Of a stretch of DNA of 64,000 nt, positions 23,801 through 36,339 are shown in pieces. Location of the stretch: contig NC_068339.1 in the NCBI RefSeq assembly GCF_014633365.1, forward strand, positions 11,679,925-11,743,924. Reading direction: 5' to 3'. Below the pieces are notes generated by a model that worked only from the letters and a program-made list of their open reading frames with translations, did not search any database and had not been told where the DNA came from. The DNA comes from Diospyros lotus (taxonomy: Eukaryota > Streptophyta > Magnoliopsida > Ericales > Ebenaceae). Made by a program: the position numbers and the translations under genes. The first letter of the stretch is position 1; every line of letters starts with the position of its first letter.

Positions 23801-26800
23801 ATATCGTGATTTTGACCGTGACAAATCACTGTCTTTAAGGTGTCATTTGCCTCCACTAGAATTGCTGCAGAGTTAACAGCAAACCACCCCCAAGAGTTAT
23901 CAAAGTCATGAAAATCTGCAGCCAGCAATTTCTGAAGATTTCCCTTTAGAGCAACTCAGTCTATTTTGAGAGAAGGAGATAGAGAGAGCAATGAGGAGTC
24001 ATCAATTGATTAATATGGACTCACCTATTTATAATAGGTGAATAGACATATTTGTTTGTGAAAAAGACTATCTCTTCCAAAGGACGTGTCACTTTGTAAC
24101 ACCCATATCCTTTTGTAAACAATCATGTCCCTATAATGTCAAAAAAACATGTCTCTTGACTTTAAACCAAAAGATACATCTCTTTGTAAATAGTCATAAC
24201 TTTTTGGAATAGTTATGTCTATTTACAAAGGATTATCTCTCTTGAAAACACAACTAACTATATAACAACATATATTTTCCTTCTCTTATTTAATAGTGTG
24301 AATTATTTCAATAGAAGATTAACCCCCTTGTGAAGAATCCAGCCAGCTTCTAGAATTAATTACTTCTGGTAGTCTAACAAACTCTTCTAGAAACTCCAGA
24401 GAATTAAAATTTTCTAAATGTGTGTTCACTATTTTGCTATGTGCTGCTACTTTAGATGTACAAATTCCTTTACTTTGATTGCTCTAATAGTTATCTTATC
24501 ATAATTTACCTTAGTGACTTTTACATGCATTCAGATAATCAAATTCCCTTCTAAAACTAGTAAGCATCATGTTGAAATTATGAAGAATAGAACGGGAGGG
24601 AACCATAAAAAGGGTGTGAAAATAGATGAGCATTTTGCTTAATGTAAATTAACTACAATTTCAATGTCAATCCTTGTCTGCTTATCTCTCATTTAATTAT
24701 CTAGTTATCTGGTACCAGATAAAGGACAGCTAATTTGTTTTCTTCTCCTCCCCAGGTGGATACATTCATCAAAAGTGGAATGGTGGTGGGATTAGGATCT
24801 GGCCTTGCTTCTCACATGGCTATACAATATTTGGGTCGCCAACTTCGTTTAGGCACCATAAAGGATATAGTAGGGATTTCCATGTGAGTTCATCTCTTTA
24901 CTTGTCCCACACAAAAATGAAGAAAGTAACACAGAAGGAGGGAAAAAAAAACTTATTTCAAAATGTTGTTTTCTATCATAAGTTGACCTCTGATCAACTG
25001 GATCTAATAACCACCTAATCTGCAACATAAGAACTTAGTTACCTTTTATATTTTAGCAATTGATGTTACTTCCTGCTTATGGTCTGAAGTAGTTAACTTT
25101 TCAGACATTTTTTTCCAGGGACAAGGATTTACCTATGACATTGCTTGTTTACTGTTATTTTATCGTATCAGAATTGTGCTTATCTATGAGGGCCATACTA
25201 GATTACTACATAGTTCCTTGACGTGGAAAAGGCATTAACCCCTGTACAGCCCAGAAGCTATTCCATTATTCCTCTGTTATCTGCAACATAACCTCTTGTT
25301 AAATAGGTCTGTGGAGGTTCAATGGAACTTGCCATTCATCTAATGGTTGTTGGTCATTTTCCTGACTTGATTCAGCTCAAGGATCCATTTATTAGGTTGT
25401 TTTCATCAGGAAATTTTCAGTGCTATTGTTGTGATGCAGATCTGTCGGTAGTGCCAGTGAAGCAGCAAAGGCAGGAATTCCTTTGGATCACTACCAAGAT
25501 AATTCTCAAGTGTGCACGATTTCTAAGTATCCAATAACTTGGTTGCAGTTTATCTAAGGCCTTTAGTATTTAATGTTTTAGACAGCCCTCTCTGTCTTGC
25601 TCTCGAAGCAGACAGCAAAAAAAGAAAACTTATGCAGAAAAAAAAGATTATGGTTCTGTCATGTTAGTTTGTTTATCAAGAAAAGAAAAAGAGAACAAAA
25701 ATATTGATTGAAAAGGTTATCAATGTCATTGGAATGGAAAAAGCAACAAATACATCACATCAATTCGGTTAGACCACATCTCATGGGAACAAGGAGGAAA
25801 TACCAGTTGCCACCTGAAGGGTAGTGTGTTTGGGAAGTTGTGCTCAAAAGATTTTCTTGTTGTGTCCTGTTAAATGACGCAATGAATCCATGGATTTTTG
25901 CAACAACATAACAAACCTAGTCATCAGCTACATAAATTCTAGCTCACCAACAATTTTTGTGATTTTGAAAATTTTACACTATGCAATACATGCACTTTGA
26001 CTTGCTATTTTGTAGGTTGATTTTGCATTCAATGATGCTGATATTATTGAAGAAGGAACTCTTATTTCAGTTATTGGGCGCAGAAGGTTGCAAGGGGAGG
26101 AATCTATAATTCAGGAGAAGGTGAGCCAAAAGATAAATAAATAAATAAGAAAAACAAAACAAAAAAGTTGTATTTGTTGGAGTCCAGCTATGGCTTGTAA
26201 TCCTTTAGAAACCATTTAAGAAAATTTTCATGTGCTTGTTCTGTACAGAAAGCATTTAATCCTTCATGTATTTATATTCCATCCTCAATTCTTTTGATCA
26301 GGAAAACCAGCAAATTGATGTTTTTTCTTAGTACATATTTTCATTCATTTACATTTCATTCTTGATTTTCTCAATTGGCTTGTTTCTGTTCTCTTTGCTT
26401 GCAGACAGTACTCAAAGCAGCTAAGAAGCTTGTATTTATGGTTACAGAGAAACAGTACAAAGGTGGTCTAGACGGATCAATTCCAGTTTTAGTTAATTCT
26501 GTAAGCTTGCATGTCTGGTACAAATTGCTTGATATCACTTGCCTAAACAACTTCTGATTCATTGGACACTTTAACATGTCTCAGTACAACTGGCTGGAAA
26601 CTGCTGAAGAGATTGATGATCTGTTTCTAGGCGATGCTGAGGTATATTCTTATTGCCAATGTCTGGCATTATGTCATTGGGACGACATTCATTTTCATCT
26701 ATGTAGAAGATAATCATATGCTGAAGCAAGTTCATTCTATGTGTGACGAATACATGTGTAATATATTGAACAACATTTAAAAGGGATCTTCATCCTCTGG

Positions 26801-29057
26801 GGGACAAGTTGGCCCGTTAGGCTAGTCTTTCTGATAGATAATGGTATTTTTCAAAGGAAACAAGCCAAATCAATTTGCTGACAGGGAAAAATGCCCATTT
26901 CACCATCAATGAGGATGATTTATTCGGCTGAATTAACTGAAGGACAGGGTCCGCACTTGGCAAACTGAACCGGCTTGTTTTCTTGGAAAAAAATACCGTT
27001 ACCCTTTTCTGATAATAAAGGGACTCAGGTTTGATTAGCTACAAAAAAATGAATGCATACACAGATATATCAAAAGTGGATATTGCCCAAAATATGAAAA
27101 TCAGGTTAATGTGATATCCTGTGCTTGCCTAAAGAAAATAGAGGCTGATAGAGTTGAAGCAAAAGAGTAGGCTAACAGCTTCTGGATAATCAACAACATC
27201 TAGTCTAGATGATCCAGCATAATCTAAAAATTGATTCAATATGAAACCTTCCCGTACAGTATACCTGAAAGGAAGTTATTAAGTCTCTATAGACTGGTCA
27301 GAACCTTGAGATGTCCACCTAATCCTTTTACCTGAAATGCTTTTCAAGCACATCGGAACCAAGAACCAAGCTTTTTCATCGATGCTTTATCTGCCCTACC
27401 TGCCTGCAACACCTCAGGCCATATCCCTAGTGAACACTCACAGCATTCTAAATGGGCTGCATTTATAGACAAGTAGCAACACCTTTGAAAACTAAGTGTT
27501 CTTAGTGCACAAGATTCCCCGCTTTGTGAGGGTTGGGGAAAGTCGGATTTGTATGCATCCCCTCCCCCTTACTTTTTTTGTAAAGAGCCATCCTATTCCT
27601 AAAATATCCCTGAACAATAGAACAGTAACACTGAACTTCATGTGGAGGTTAATTAAACATGAGGTACTGGTAGCTCATATCATGACTTATTCTTTTTATT
27701 GTCTTATCTTGTCTTTTGATAATGGGCAGGTGTGGAGGAGACCAGCTATAGGGTATGCAGGTCCAATGGGGGGCGACTTCCCACTAATTACCAAAGAAGG
27801 GCATAACGTTCTTGATCTTATATTTACATCACCGATACTAAACCTTGGTATGATTATCTATCATTAGGATCACCTTTCTCTACCTTTTGGTCTCAATACT
27901 TGGTCATATTTTCTTAGGGGACCACTCTTTCTACCTGCAGCTGAAGTAGCTACAAGTCTTGATAATATAAATGGGGTTGTAGACCATGGAGTCGTCTTAA
28001 AGATCCCGTGAGTTTGATTCTTTCCTTGAACCTTCTTCTGTTTCCCATGAATGCCATTCGTTTTCATTTTCGTTTTTCTTAATTCATAGACATGAGCAGA
28101 ACAGAGAAGTTAAATAAACAAATGAAAAAAGGTAGAGAAAATAACACTATTGACAGAAGAAAAAGGTTTACCTAGAAGGTTGAGAACCTCGTACAATCTC
28201 ACAATTCATAGTATTCGCGTATAACCGACTTTGTTCCATTTTCCATGCTGGATGGTTACTTTAGTAATGATTGGAGAAACAATTGTTTGCCCTTTCCTTA
28301 CCAAAACAAACCCTTGAATGAGAATATGAACCGTGCACTTTACAAACAGATACATGTCACATTTTCAATTTCGTAACCCATGAGGCAGATGTGAATACTT
28401 TTCTAACAGGGAGAGAGATTAAAAAAAAAAAAATTTGGTAAGAAACTCTTAGATATGAAATAGGATATAATGACCTTAGAGTAGATATGGTCATAAATTG
28501 ATATGCATGGAGGTCAAGAATTAATGTAAACGACCCACTTAGTGAGATCAAGGCTTGGAATAATGTTGTTATTGTTTTAGTTAGCAGATGCATCCTGTGT
28601 GTGAAGCTTGCTCAGATTACATACTTAATCTTAAATCATTCATTTTCTTTTGCTAAATGAGATAACTGGGGAAGGGGAATTCCATAAGATAAGGCTGGGT
28701 TTTAGAGACCACGTAAACATATATAAGGATAAGCCCACCTAGCTTCCACTCGCATGCAATTGTTAAAAATCATTCTTTTTCATGGACAAGCTTTCTACTT
28801 ATGGGAGTAAAGGGGAAACTTTTCCATAGGAGCATGTCTATGCTTTACAGTGATGGGGTCTATATCGTTATTATATAGACGTTTTCTTGATATATTCTTC
28901 CAGATCCATGTTGTCTATTTGAAGGAAAATGATAAATCAACTTTCTCATCTGTGTCTCACAAATTGGGTAAACTGCAGATGCACAGCAGTTGTTGCTTCG
29001 GAGGATGGCGCGTACATTGTTGAGAATCCACCCAAGAACGTGGAGACCAGAATTTAG
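20811..29057 (+). CDS. RPI4: Probable plastid ribose-5-phosphate isomerase 4-like protein, 9 exons
   Basis: Exons 20811-20987, 24756-24883, 25440-25509, 26016-26120, 26405-26500, 26585-26641, 27730-27847, 27941-28007 and 28979-29057 join in frame to 298 residues. Residues 1-50 are rich in Ala, Ser and Arg with few acids, as in a chloroplast transit peptide. The phosphate-binding loop reads VGLGSGLASHMAI, matching the GLGSGSTA loop of RpiA enzymes. Later blocks include AAKAGIPLD, QEKTVLKAAKKLVFMV and FPLITKEGHNVLDLIF, and the end is EDGAYIVENPP. RpiA interconverts ribose-5-phosphate and ribulose-5-phosphate in the Calvin and pentose phosphate cycles. The canonical catalytic DGADE is replaced by FNDADIIEEG and the KGRGGA loop by IGRRRLQGEE, as I recall for the RPI4 branch, so isomerase activity is uncertain. 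Intron 1 is 3.8 kb. Confidence 0.9.
24022..24040. repeat. Short palindrome in RPI4 intron 1
   Basis: CACCTATT, three spacer bases, AATAGGTG: an 8-bp stem. It sits in AT-rich intron DNA with no other signal. Confidence 0.5.
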
Positions 29058-31156
29058 GCAAAAGCAGAGATGGTTTTAGGCTTCCAGTTTTGTTAGAAAG
29101 TTCTTCTGGTACAAGCTTGGGTAGATTCGTACTAGTGACTTAATAACATCTTTGAGGGTTGTTAGGGCGTCTTGAGCACACACGGGACTCGGTCGTATGT
29201 ATATGTAGTATTATGCAAAAGAATTATTTTCGTTAACTTAAAACCATCACATTCTGATGTCAAAGAACAAATTTACCATTTTAACTCAAGACTTATCTTT
29301 AAAAAAATGAGAATAAATTTATTTAAAAAGAAAATGAGAAAGGTAGGTAAGATGCAGGTTTGTCTGATATGGCGACAAATTCTGTGAGAACTGAAAGCTG
29401 CTCGACTCGGGGCCTCCAAGAAGACTCTGACTCAAGACTCTTAACGTTCAGGCAGAAATGTGGATTAACAAAAGAGGACTTATGGAACTTCTGTGGAGTC
29501 AAGCAAGCAGCCCCTTCATTAGTCCAATATGGTTGCTGGATTCGTGTCAACTGTCAACCATTGCTGGCTAAATTTTTCTTTTTCTTAAAATATAATATTA
29601 TTCTCACTATTATATAACTAACAGCTGTTGGACAAGCTAAGCAATTTAGCGGTTCTTCAGCGACTTTAGCAAATTGATGAGGCTGAGGCTTAAGGTTAGT
29701 TGGGTCGTATGCATAGTTATTGAAACAGAATTTAACTGAGCGATTGGCTTTTGAATCGGTTATCAAGTCGTCTAGTTTGAAAAGAAGAATGAAGAGACTC
29801 AATTAAATTCCGCCAGTTAACGATTCATTAAAAATGGGCTAAAAATGTTACATTTTTATGGTCTAGACATACACATTATCATGGTTATTAATGGACAATT
29901 CATTCATGTTTTTCTAACAAGCACAATTATTATGTTTAAAATGTGTAGTGAATGGGCTCATTCAATACAAATCATAATTTTAGGGTATAAGTTGTATTGA
30001 AAAAAAAAAAAAAAAATTGTAACAAAAGGTCATGCGTAAGGAAGGTGAGCCAGAGTTTGTTTCAAAATTTGCTTTCAAACAGGGCAACCATACCAACTGG
30101 GATTAGAACAGAACCCATTTCTGACCGTGGAAAATTGATTGGAAATTAGTATGGTATCTGGCAGCTGATTGCTGGGTCGTCTGGGATTGTCATTTATTGG
30201 CGTGTCAGTGTCAGTGTCACTTTACAATTGGTTTAAAATTTATGATACCCACTGCCATTGCCATTGCCATTTTCCACAGATGAGTGCGAGTGCAGAAGGG
30301 GAAGGCAGCATTTCATTTACTTTTAACGGTGATGAGAAATTCTCCCCCCCAAGTCATCACTACTCATAAGTCATCGGCGGCAATCTCTTCTTCGGATCTC
30401 TGCAGCAACATTAATTGAATTTAATATAGCATAAGAAGATAGGTGGTGGTCAGCCCTTTGGTGGGTGGCTTCCTTACCATGTCTTGAATCTCAGCTGCGT
30501 TTAATTAAATTAAATTAAATTAATTGAAATTAAATTCCACTTTACTGCTTTGAGCTGCTTAAACAGTAAACCCCACCACCTGATCCCCATTTTAAGGCAA
30601 CCCTCTATTTATTATTTAATCAGAAATATTATTTAGATATTTAAATTTAATCTTTTTTTATTTTTATACTCGTGATTATTAGGAATTTGTGATTTTTATT
30701 TTATTTTTTAAAAGCGCTAAACAATTGAAGAGGAATTCTTATATAGAATTATCATTTATAAAAAAAAATACCGTTTAAAACAAAGATAAATTAAAAAGAT
30801 ACTAAAACACAGAGGACTCAAGTAAGCAACCATTTCATTTTATCGACCCCATAGCAAAATGGATAATTAACTAATTTTAGTTTTGATTTATGATTTTTAG
30901 TTTTGGGAATTCATTACATTAGCATCACCGAATCAAATTAATGCAGGATTCTTAAGTTGGTACCAATTATTGGGATCGCAAAGGAAGTTGAAGGGAAGGA
31001 ACCCCGCACCAAAGAGACCTTAACACCCCCTCCTCTCCAAATATATTTAATGGGCCATTCAGGACATATCTCCAAATCTAATTAAAGGGCTATTTATTAC
31101 ACTACGAATCGAGTTTTACTTACTGTTGTACCACAAAAAATGGGACCCACCAAAGA
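29058..31156. other. Isomerase 3' UTR and intergenic DNA with a paralogous segment at 30395-30620
   Basis: No gene recognised. A run of 16 A is at 30001-30016. The segment 30395-30620 resembles two separated pieces, 38844-38900 and 47125-47260, in the same order and orientation: the word CTCTGCA[AG]CAACATTAATT and the word GAATCTCAGCTG occur in both. It looks like an old segmental duplication. The second copy is now split by the transposon nest. Confidence 0.55.
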
Positions 31157-31330
31157 CACGCCTTTCCAGGCTTGAATAATGCTTCCAGGCATGAAGTGCT
31201 TCGGGCATAAGAGGGGTTTTCGGGCATGAATAATGCTTCCGGGCAAAGGGGTTTTCGGGTAAGGTGTGGTTTCGAGTATGAGCTTCCAGGTATTCATTGT
31301 GTTTTCGGGCACCATGGGGTTTCCAAACAT
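31157..31330 (+). repeat. Degenerate tandem repeat, about 19-20 bp unit (left cluster)
   Basis: Eight or nine imperfect units built on TTTCGGGCATGAATAATG or variants (GCTTCCAGGCATGAAG, GGTTTTCGGGCA). The same unit family recurs at 32800-32870, near 32995 and 33885, and densely at 33990-34310. Confidence 0.65.
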
Positions 31331-31335
31331 AATTC

Positions 31336-32799
31336 AAGGGAAATTTTATTTGTAACCATCATTTTTGCTCTCCGTAACCCACTTTTAATATCTCTAAAAT
31401 ATCCTCAGATGAGAACTCATATTTACCCTTCATTTAAATTATTTACGATCAATCATTCACCATTACTCCTCAAGCGCGTGTACCCACTTCCTTACCCACC
31501 ATCTCCACAGCCATTTTATTCTATTATTCAAATAACAATAATTATTAATAGATCGATATAAGACAGTAGAAAATTATTAATATTTTTAAAAATTAAAATG
31601 ATTTCTCAATATTATCAAATAACATGCATCTATATAATTTATTTTTAAAAATAACATAATTTATAACATCAATCACTAGTTAAATCACATAATTTACCTA
31701 CACTACAGATGAATTAAATCACATAATTTACTTACACGACAAAAGAATTAAAAAAATAAGATTAATTAAAAAATAAAAAATATTTTTTGGGGTGCCTTCA
31801 AGCCCCGAATCCTAAGGTTCGGGACCTGGGAAATGCCCCGAATCTTGGGATTCTGGCAATTTGGAGTTCCCCGAATCTCTGAGTTCGGGACATCCCTCAA
31901 CCTCTGAACTTCAAAATTGTCTGAAGCTCCGAACCCTAAAGTTCGGGGGCTGGGGGATGCCCCGAACCTTGGGATTCGGGCAATTTGGGGTTCTCCGAAC
32001 CTCGAGATTCGAGGTATCTCCTAACCCCCGAACCCTATTGTTCGGGACATCCCTCAACTCCCGAACCTCAAAATTTGGGAGGTTCATACAACTCCAAATT
32101 TATAAATTCGGAAAATATGAATTCTCCCGAATCTTGAGATTCAGGATAATTCAATTCTCCTGAACCTCACAGAGAATATATATATTTTATATATTATAAT
32201 ATATATAATAGTTTATATAATATAATTATGTATAATTATAATTATATATATAATATATATGTATATATAATTATAATATGTATGTATATATATAATAAAA
32301 TTTTAGTTTTTTCATAAAATAAAATTATAATATATATAATTATAATATTACAAATACTGTGAGAATGATTTCATATTACATAGCCATACATATATATTAC
32401 ATATATATTGTGTTTTTTTTGAATTCATTGATTTAATTCATTTAGTATGTAAATTATGTTATTGAACTAGTAATTGATATTATAAATTATATTATTTTTA
32501 AATATAAATTATATAGATGTATGTTATTTGATAATATTAAAAAATTATTTTAATTTTTAAAAATATTAATAATTTTCTAATATCTTATATCTATTTAGCT
32601 ATAGCTGCTGTTATTTGAATAATAGAGTGGGTTTGCTGCGCGTGGAGATATCTTTTGAGGGATGAGTGTTTGGAGGGTATATTTGAAATATGGATGGTTG
32701 CAAAAAGAAATCACTCTGATTGTAAATAGTAAAAATTAAAATTTTACTTTACGCTGGTTACGAAGAGTAAAAATTATGGTTGCAAATAGAATTTCCCTT
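31336..32799. mobile_element. Non-autonomous DNA transposon with about 390-bp terminal inverted repeats (Mutator-like)
   Basis: The left end (31336-about 31735) is the reverse complement of the right end (about 32415-32799) over nearly 400 bp. The outermost bases read AAGGGAAATTTTATTTG on the left and, reverse-complemented, AAGGGAAATTCTATTTG on the right. Farther in, long near-identical stretches such as AGAAAATTATTAATATTTTT are shared. Such long inverted repeats are typical of Mutator-like elements. No transposase frame is seen; the 680-bp core holds a 33-bp repeat array and (TA)-rich DNA. A clear 9-bp target duplication was not found (CATAATTC against CATGTTTC, 6 of 8), so superfamily is inferred. 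Confidence 0.82.
31797..32166 (+). repeat. 33-bp tandem repeat array with CCGAA...TTCGG hairpins
   Basis: About 12 imperfect units of roughly 33 bp. Most contain a small inverted pair CCGAA-N(6-9)-TTCGG followed by a linker such as GACATCCCTCAAC or GCAATTTGGGGTT. Linkers recur in a partly ordered way, so units 1 and 5 and units 2 and 6 are most alike, pointing to a higher-order repeat of about four units. A 100-codon open frame across it is a product of the repeat. It lies in the core of the inverted-repeat element. Confidence 0.8.
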
Positions 32800-33008
32800 C
32801 ATGTTTCTGGACACCATAGGTGTTTCCGAGCATCGAGAATGTTTCGGGGGCAACAAAGGTATTTTCAACACATATTTTTTTGACGATCCTCGAAAATCGA
32901 ACCCTAAATACGCAATTACAGGATCAAGAAAATGACTTTTTTCCACGTTTGATAATTTCTAAACACTGAGTCAATTTCTATTGCGTGAATAGTCTTTTTC
33001 AGGCATTG

Positions 33009-33881
33009 TTGTTAAAATCTCGATTTTACGCATACGATTTTACGATTCGAAAACTCTCAAACGATTCAAATCCCATATAAAATTCAATTTGGGATAAAAT
33101 TCTATAAAATCTCGATTTTATATGTACGATTTTACGATTTTACGCTTCAGAGATCTCCAAACGATTTTACGATTCAAAGATCTTCATTGATTTAAGTTGT
33201 AATTTAAAGGATGCTTCCAACATCTCAATGTCACATAATATCTGACATTGAAACTTATGCAATGAATTATTATATTTTGCCTCTAAATTGGAACTTGATT
33301 TAACATTAATTACATAAGTTCCAATGTCACATAGCATCTAACATTAATTGCATAAGTTCCAATGTCACATAGCATTTAACATTAATTGCATAAGTTCTAA
33401 TTTACTTGATTTAAATTATAAGTTTTACTTGATTTAACATTGATTGCATAAATAAATAAAGACAAACAAATAATTAATTAATGGACCACCCAACTCCAAA
33501 TTGGGATATTACTTGATTTAATCAATGTTAAATCAAGAAAAAATTGTAATCTAAATCTAATGAAAGACGTTGGAAGCATCCTCTAAAGAATTTTAAGCTA
33601 TATTTTACCTTTAAATTATCTATATTTTCCCTCAAAATTACCTATACCAACCTACTAGTTTTTGAGCTATATTTTGGAAGTATCATCTTTTGAATTATAA
33701 TAAGGAATAATCAGGTTATTAAATAATATTAATTCATTTTCTATAAAATTATGTTATTATACACATATATTTACAAAAATTAAAAGGTATTTTTAATTAT
33801 CTCTAAAATCTTACGATTTGATTTTACGATACGATTTTATGGACCTTTTGTCGATCCCACTTAAAATCCTGATTTTAACAA
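33009..33881. mobile_element. Inverted-repeat element with CGATTTTA-rich ends
   Basis: The ends read TTGTTAAAATC (left) and GATTTTAACAA (right), exact inverted repeats. Inside them both ends carry several ACGATTTTA words in opposite orientation. A further inverted match lies deeper: AGGATGCTTCCAAC near 33210 and GTTGGAAGCATCCT near 33570. The element is about 870 bp with no coding content. It interrupts the 19-20 bp tandem repeat DNA. Target duplication and superfamily were not resolved. Confidence 0.65.
33301..33402 (+). repeat. 38-bp tandem repeat, about 2.7 copies
   Basis: Units start at 33301, 33339 and 33377 with TAACATTAATTNCATAAGTT, followed by a CAATGTCACATAGCAT part. It is inside the inverted-repeat element. 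Confidence 0.8.
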
Positions 33882-33989
33882 TCTTGTTTCCAGGCATTAA
33901 CTTGATCATTGAAAGATCTTCGCGAGAGAATACCCCCGCAGACCTTTTAACCTGTTTCATGATTTTTGGCAACATTACTTCAGTGGATT

Positions 33990-34310
33990 TGTTTCAGGGC
34001 ATGAGGATGGCTTCAGAGCATTGAGGCACTTTCAAGGCATTGAGACACTTTTAGGGCATGAAGATGGTTTTAGGGCATCGAGGCACTTTCAAGACATTGA
34101 AACACTCTTAGGGCATGAAGATATTCTTAGGACATTGAGTCAATTTCAGGGCATGAAGATAGTTTTAGGGCACCGAATTACTTTCAAGGCATTGAAACAC
34201 TTTCAGGGCATGAAGATGATTTCAGGGCGTTAAGCTGCTTTCGGGGCATTGAGGCACTTTCAGAAGGCATTGAGGCATTTTTAGGGCATATCTTCATGGC
34301 GTTGGCATTG
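33990..34310 (+). repeat. Degenerate tandem repeat, 19-20 bp unit (main cluster, about 16 copies)
   Basis: Units alternate between GGCATTGAGGCACTTTCAG-like and GGCATGAAGATGGTTTTAG-like versions, so a two-unit period near 39-40 bp overlies the basic 19-20 bp one. Reading frames across it give repetitive peptides (GIETLLGHEDGF) but no known protein. The unit is shared with 31157-31330. Not recognised as a known satellite. Confidence 0.78.
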
Positions 34311-36339
34311 TTTCATGACACCATTATGATTATTGTTTCTGGGAGTCTTCTCCATTCTTGATACGGGACTGTTTCAGAACGCTAATACTATTTTCGGGCA
34401 ATATGTTCACCCCGGATCCTTCCCACTTCACAAAATTTCTATTATTATATTTTAGACAATAACACTTACATAAACATAAACATAATTCCTACCAATCATG
34501 TACTTTCAACATTTTAGTCAATAAAGACACATTCAAAAAAAGTCAAATGTAAATTAATAATGATGCATAAACGTTAAATGAATTAGTGGTGCGTAAACGT
34601 GCATATGGGTTGCTACTTGCTGGTCGGCTCCTTGTATCACACTTTCGTTAAATTAATTAGTACAGTTCCATTAGTGGATTGCTTATTGAAATTAATTAAA
34701 GCAGCCGCAGCAGCAGCATTAGTTAGTAATATCTTACAGAACCGGTCCAATTAAATGGCACTATACCTACTTCTCTAATTTAGCAGCAGCTAGAATGTCA
34801 CCTGTACGGAAATCAAAATAGAAAATATTTTTAATAAGAAACAGAAACGTGAAAACGAATATTTTTATAAAAAAATAGACATAAATAAGATTTAAAACGA
34901 GAATATAAAATGTGTTAAAAATAAAAAAATGATTCCAATAAAATATTTTCATGTGAAATAGGTCACCACAAGTCATATATGTGATGTGATGCAACTATCC
35001 CACTCCACTCGGTCAACCACATTTTGGCAACAAGGACAACAGTTTAAATATGGATAGCATATATAGCTATATCTGTATATTAAAGCTTTTCCCCTTTTAC
35101 TAATTTTGTAAAAAAATTAAAATTTACGGGTGTATTTGATTGTATCAATGATTGTCTAAAAAATAAAAATCACCCCCACCCACCTAGAAAATAAATTTTA
35201 TGAAAATAAACTTTAAATACTTATACCATACATAGTTTTTTATAAAAAAATTAAGAACTTAATTATTTTTCTAAAAAATATATAATAATTATATATTTTT
35301 TTATGATAAATATGTGCGATTAAACATACTCTACAATTCAATATAGTGAAGAAATCTATAAAGCATAAATTAATTTATCTATTAAACTATTAATTATATC
35401 TAAAAAATCAGATCATAAATAGTAAAATTAATTTGGGTTAGGGTGGTTTGTATCGCGCCACATTTAGTAAGGTGGTCCATAAGATTCCACCAAATTGTTA
35501 GCCAATCCTCGAGGTAAGGTCTATGTTGTCAGCTTATATTTGATTTTTTTTTTTTTATAATTTATCATAAGTTCTTTTGACTCTAATTAAAAGTCTTTTA
35601 TATAAGGCCAATGCTTGAGGTCTATGTCATCAATTTTTTTAAAAATTAGATATTAATTAGAGTTTAAACTGTGTGGAATCAAATAATCAAGGTAAAAAAA
35701 ATGTATAATTAAATTAACCAAAAAATTTTAATGAGTGTTTTGAAACATGATGATGAATGGAGCAAAAGAAAGCTTCAAACAGAAGTATCTTCTAAGGATG
35801 ATAGTTTGTTAATTAATGACAGGAGGTGATAATAATACATAATGTGACAAACATGATACTGCATGTGGATTAATTTGAATATTTTTTTATTTTTTTATTA
35901 TGGATATTTTTTTGTTGTTTCACATATGTCTTCGAAAATAAAGCAATAACTTTGCAACAATGCTTGAAAAATGTACCCTAAAAATCAAGCATAAAGCATT
36001 ACTATATATTATTTGATGTTATACCAAAAAAAAACAGAAAAAAAAAACTTACACCTCTATGTATGTGAATGTGTGTGTATATATATATATGTTACGATTT
36101 TAAATCGAAAATAAATCATGAATAAACTATTAATCATACAAATAAATATAAAATTTAACGTAAAAAATTTAAATTGAGAAAAATCATGGACAACAAGATA
36201 TCCTAATCACGTATTTATAAACATAAAATTATCTATGGATATACATTAAAAATTCTATAATATGATTCAAAAAGATATTTCTCTTCTAATTAAAATTAAA
36301 TTTAATAATATCGTAGTCACACTTAAATTTAAATTCTGA
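34311..36339. other. AT-rich intergenic DNA; no gene seen
   Basis: Long AT-rich stretches with poly-A/T runs and a (TA)n run near 36078-36091. No transposon ends, RNA gene or coding frame could be recognised. Confidence 0.5.

Noticed and set aside
29360..29617. An 85-codon plus-strand frame after the isomerase gene
   Set aside because: No family resemblance and no supporting signals; probably chance.
31861..32163. A 100-codon frame with repeated peptides
   Set aside because: Translation of the 33-bp repeat array; no known protein.
34021..34233. A 70-codon frame with repeating GIETLLGHED-like peptide
   Set aside because: Translation of the 19-20 bp tandem repeat.
31797..34310. CRISPR-like appearance of regularly spaced repeats
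   Set aside because: Repeat and spacer parts are equally degenerate, units are contiguous, and the window is plant nuclear DNA.
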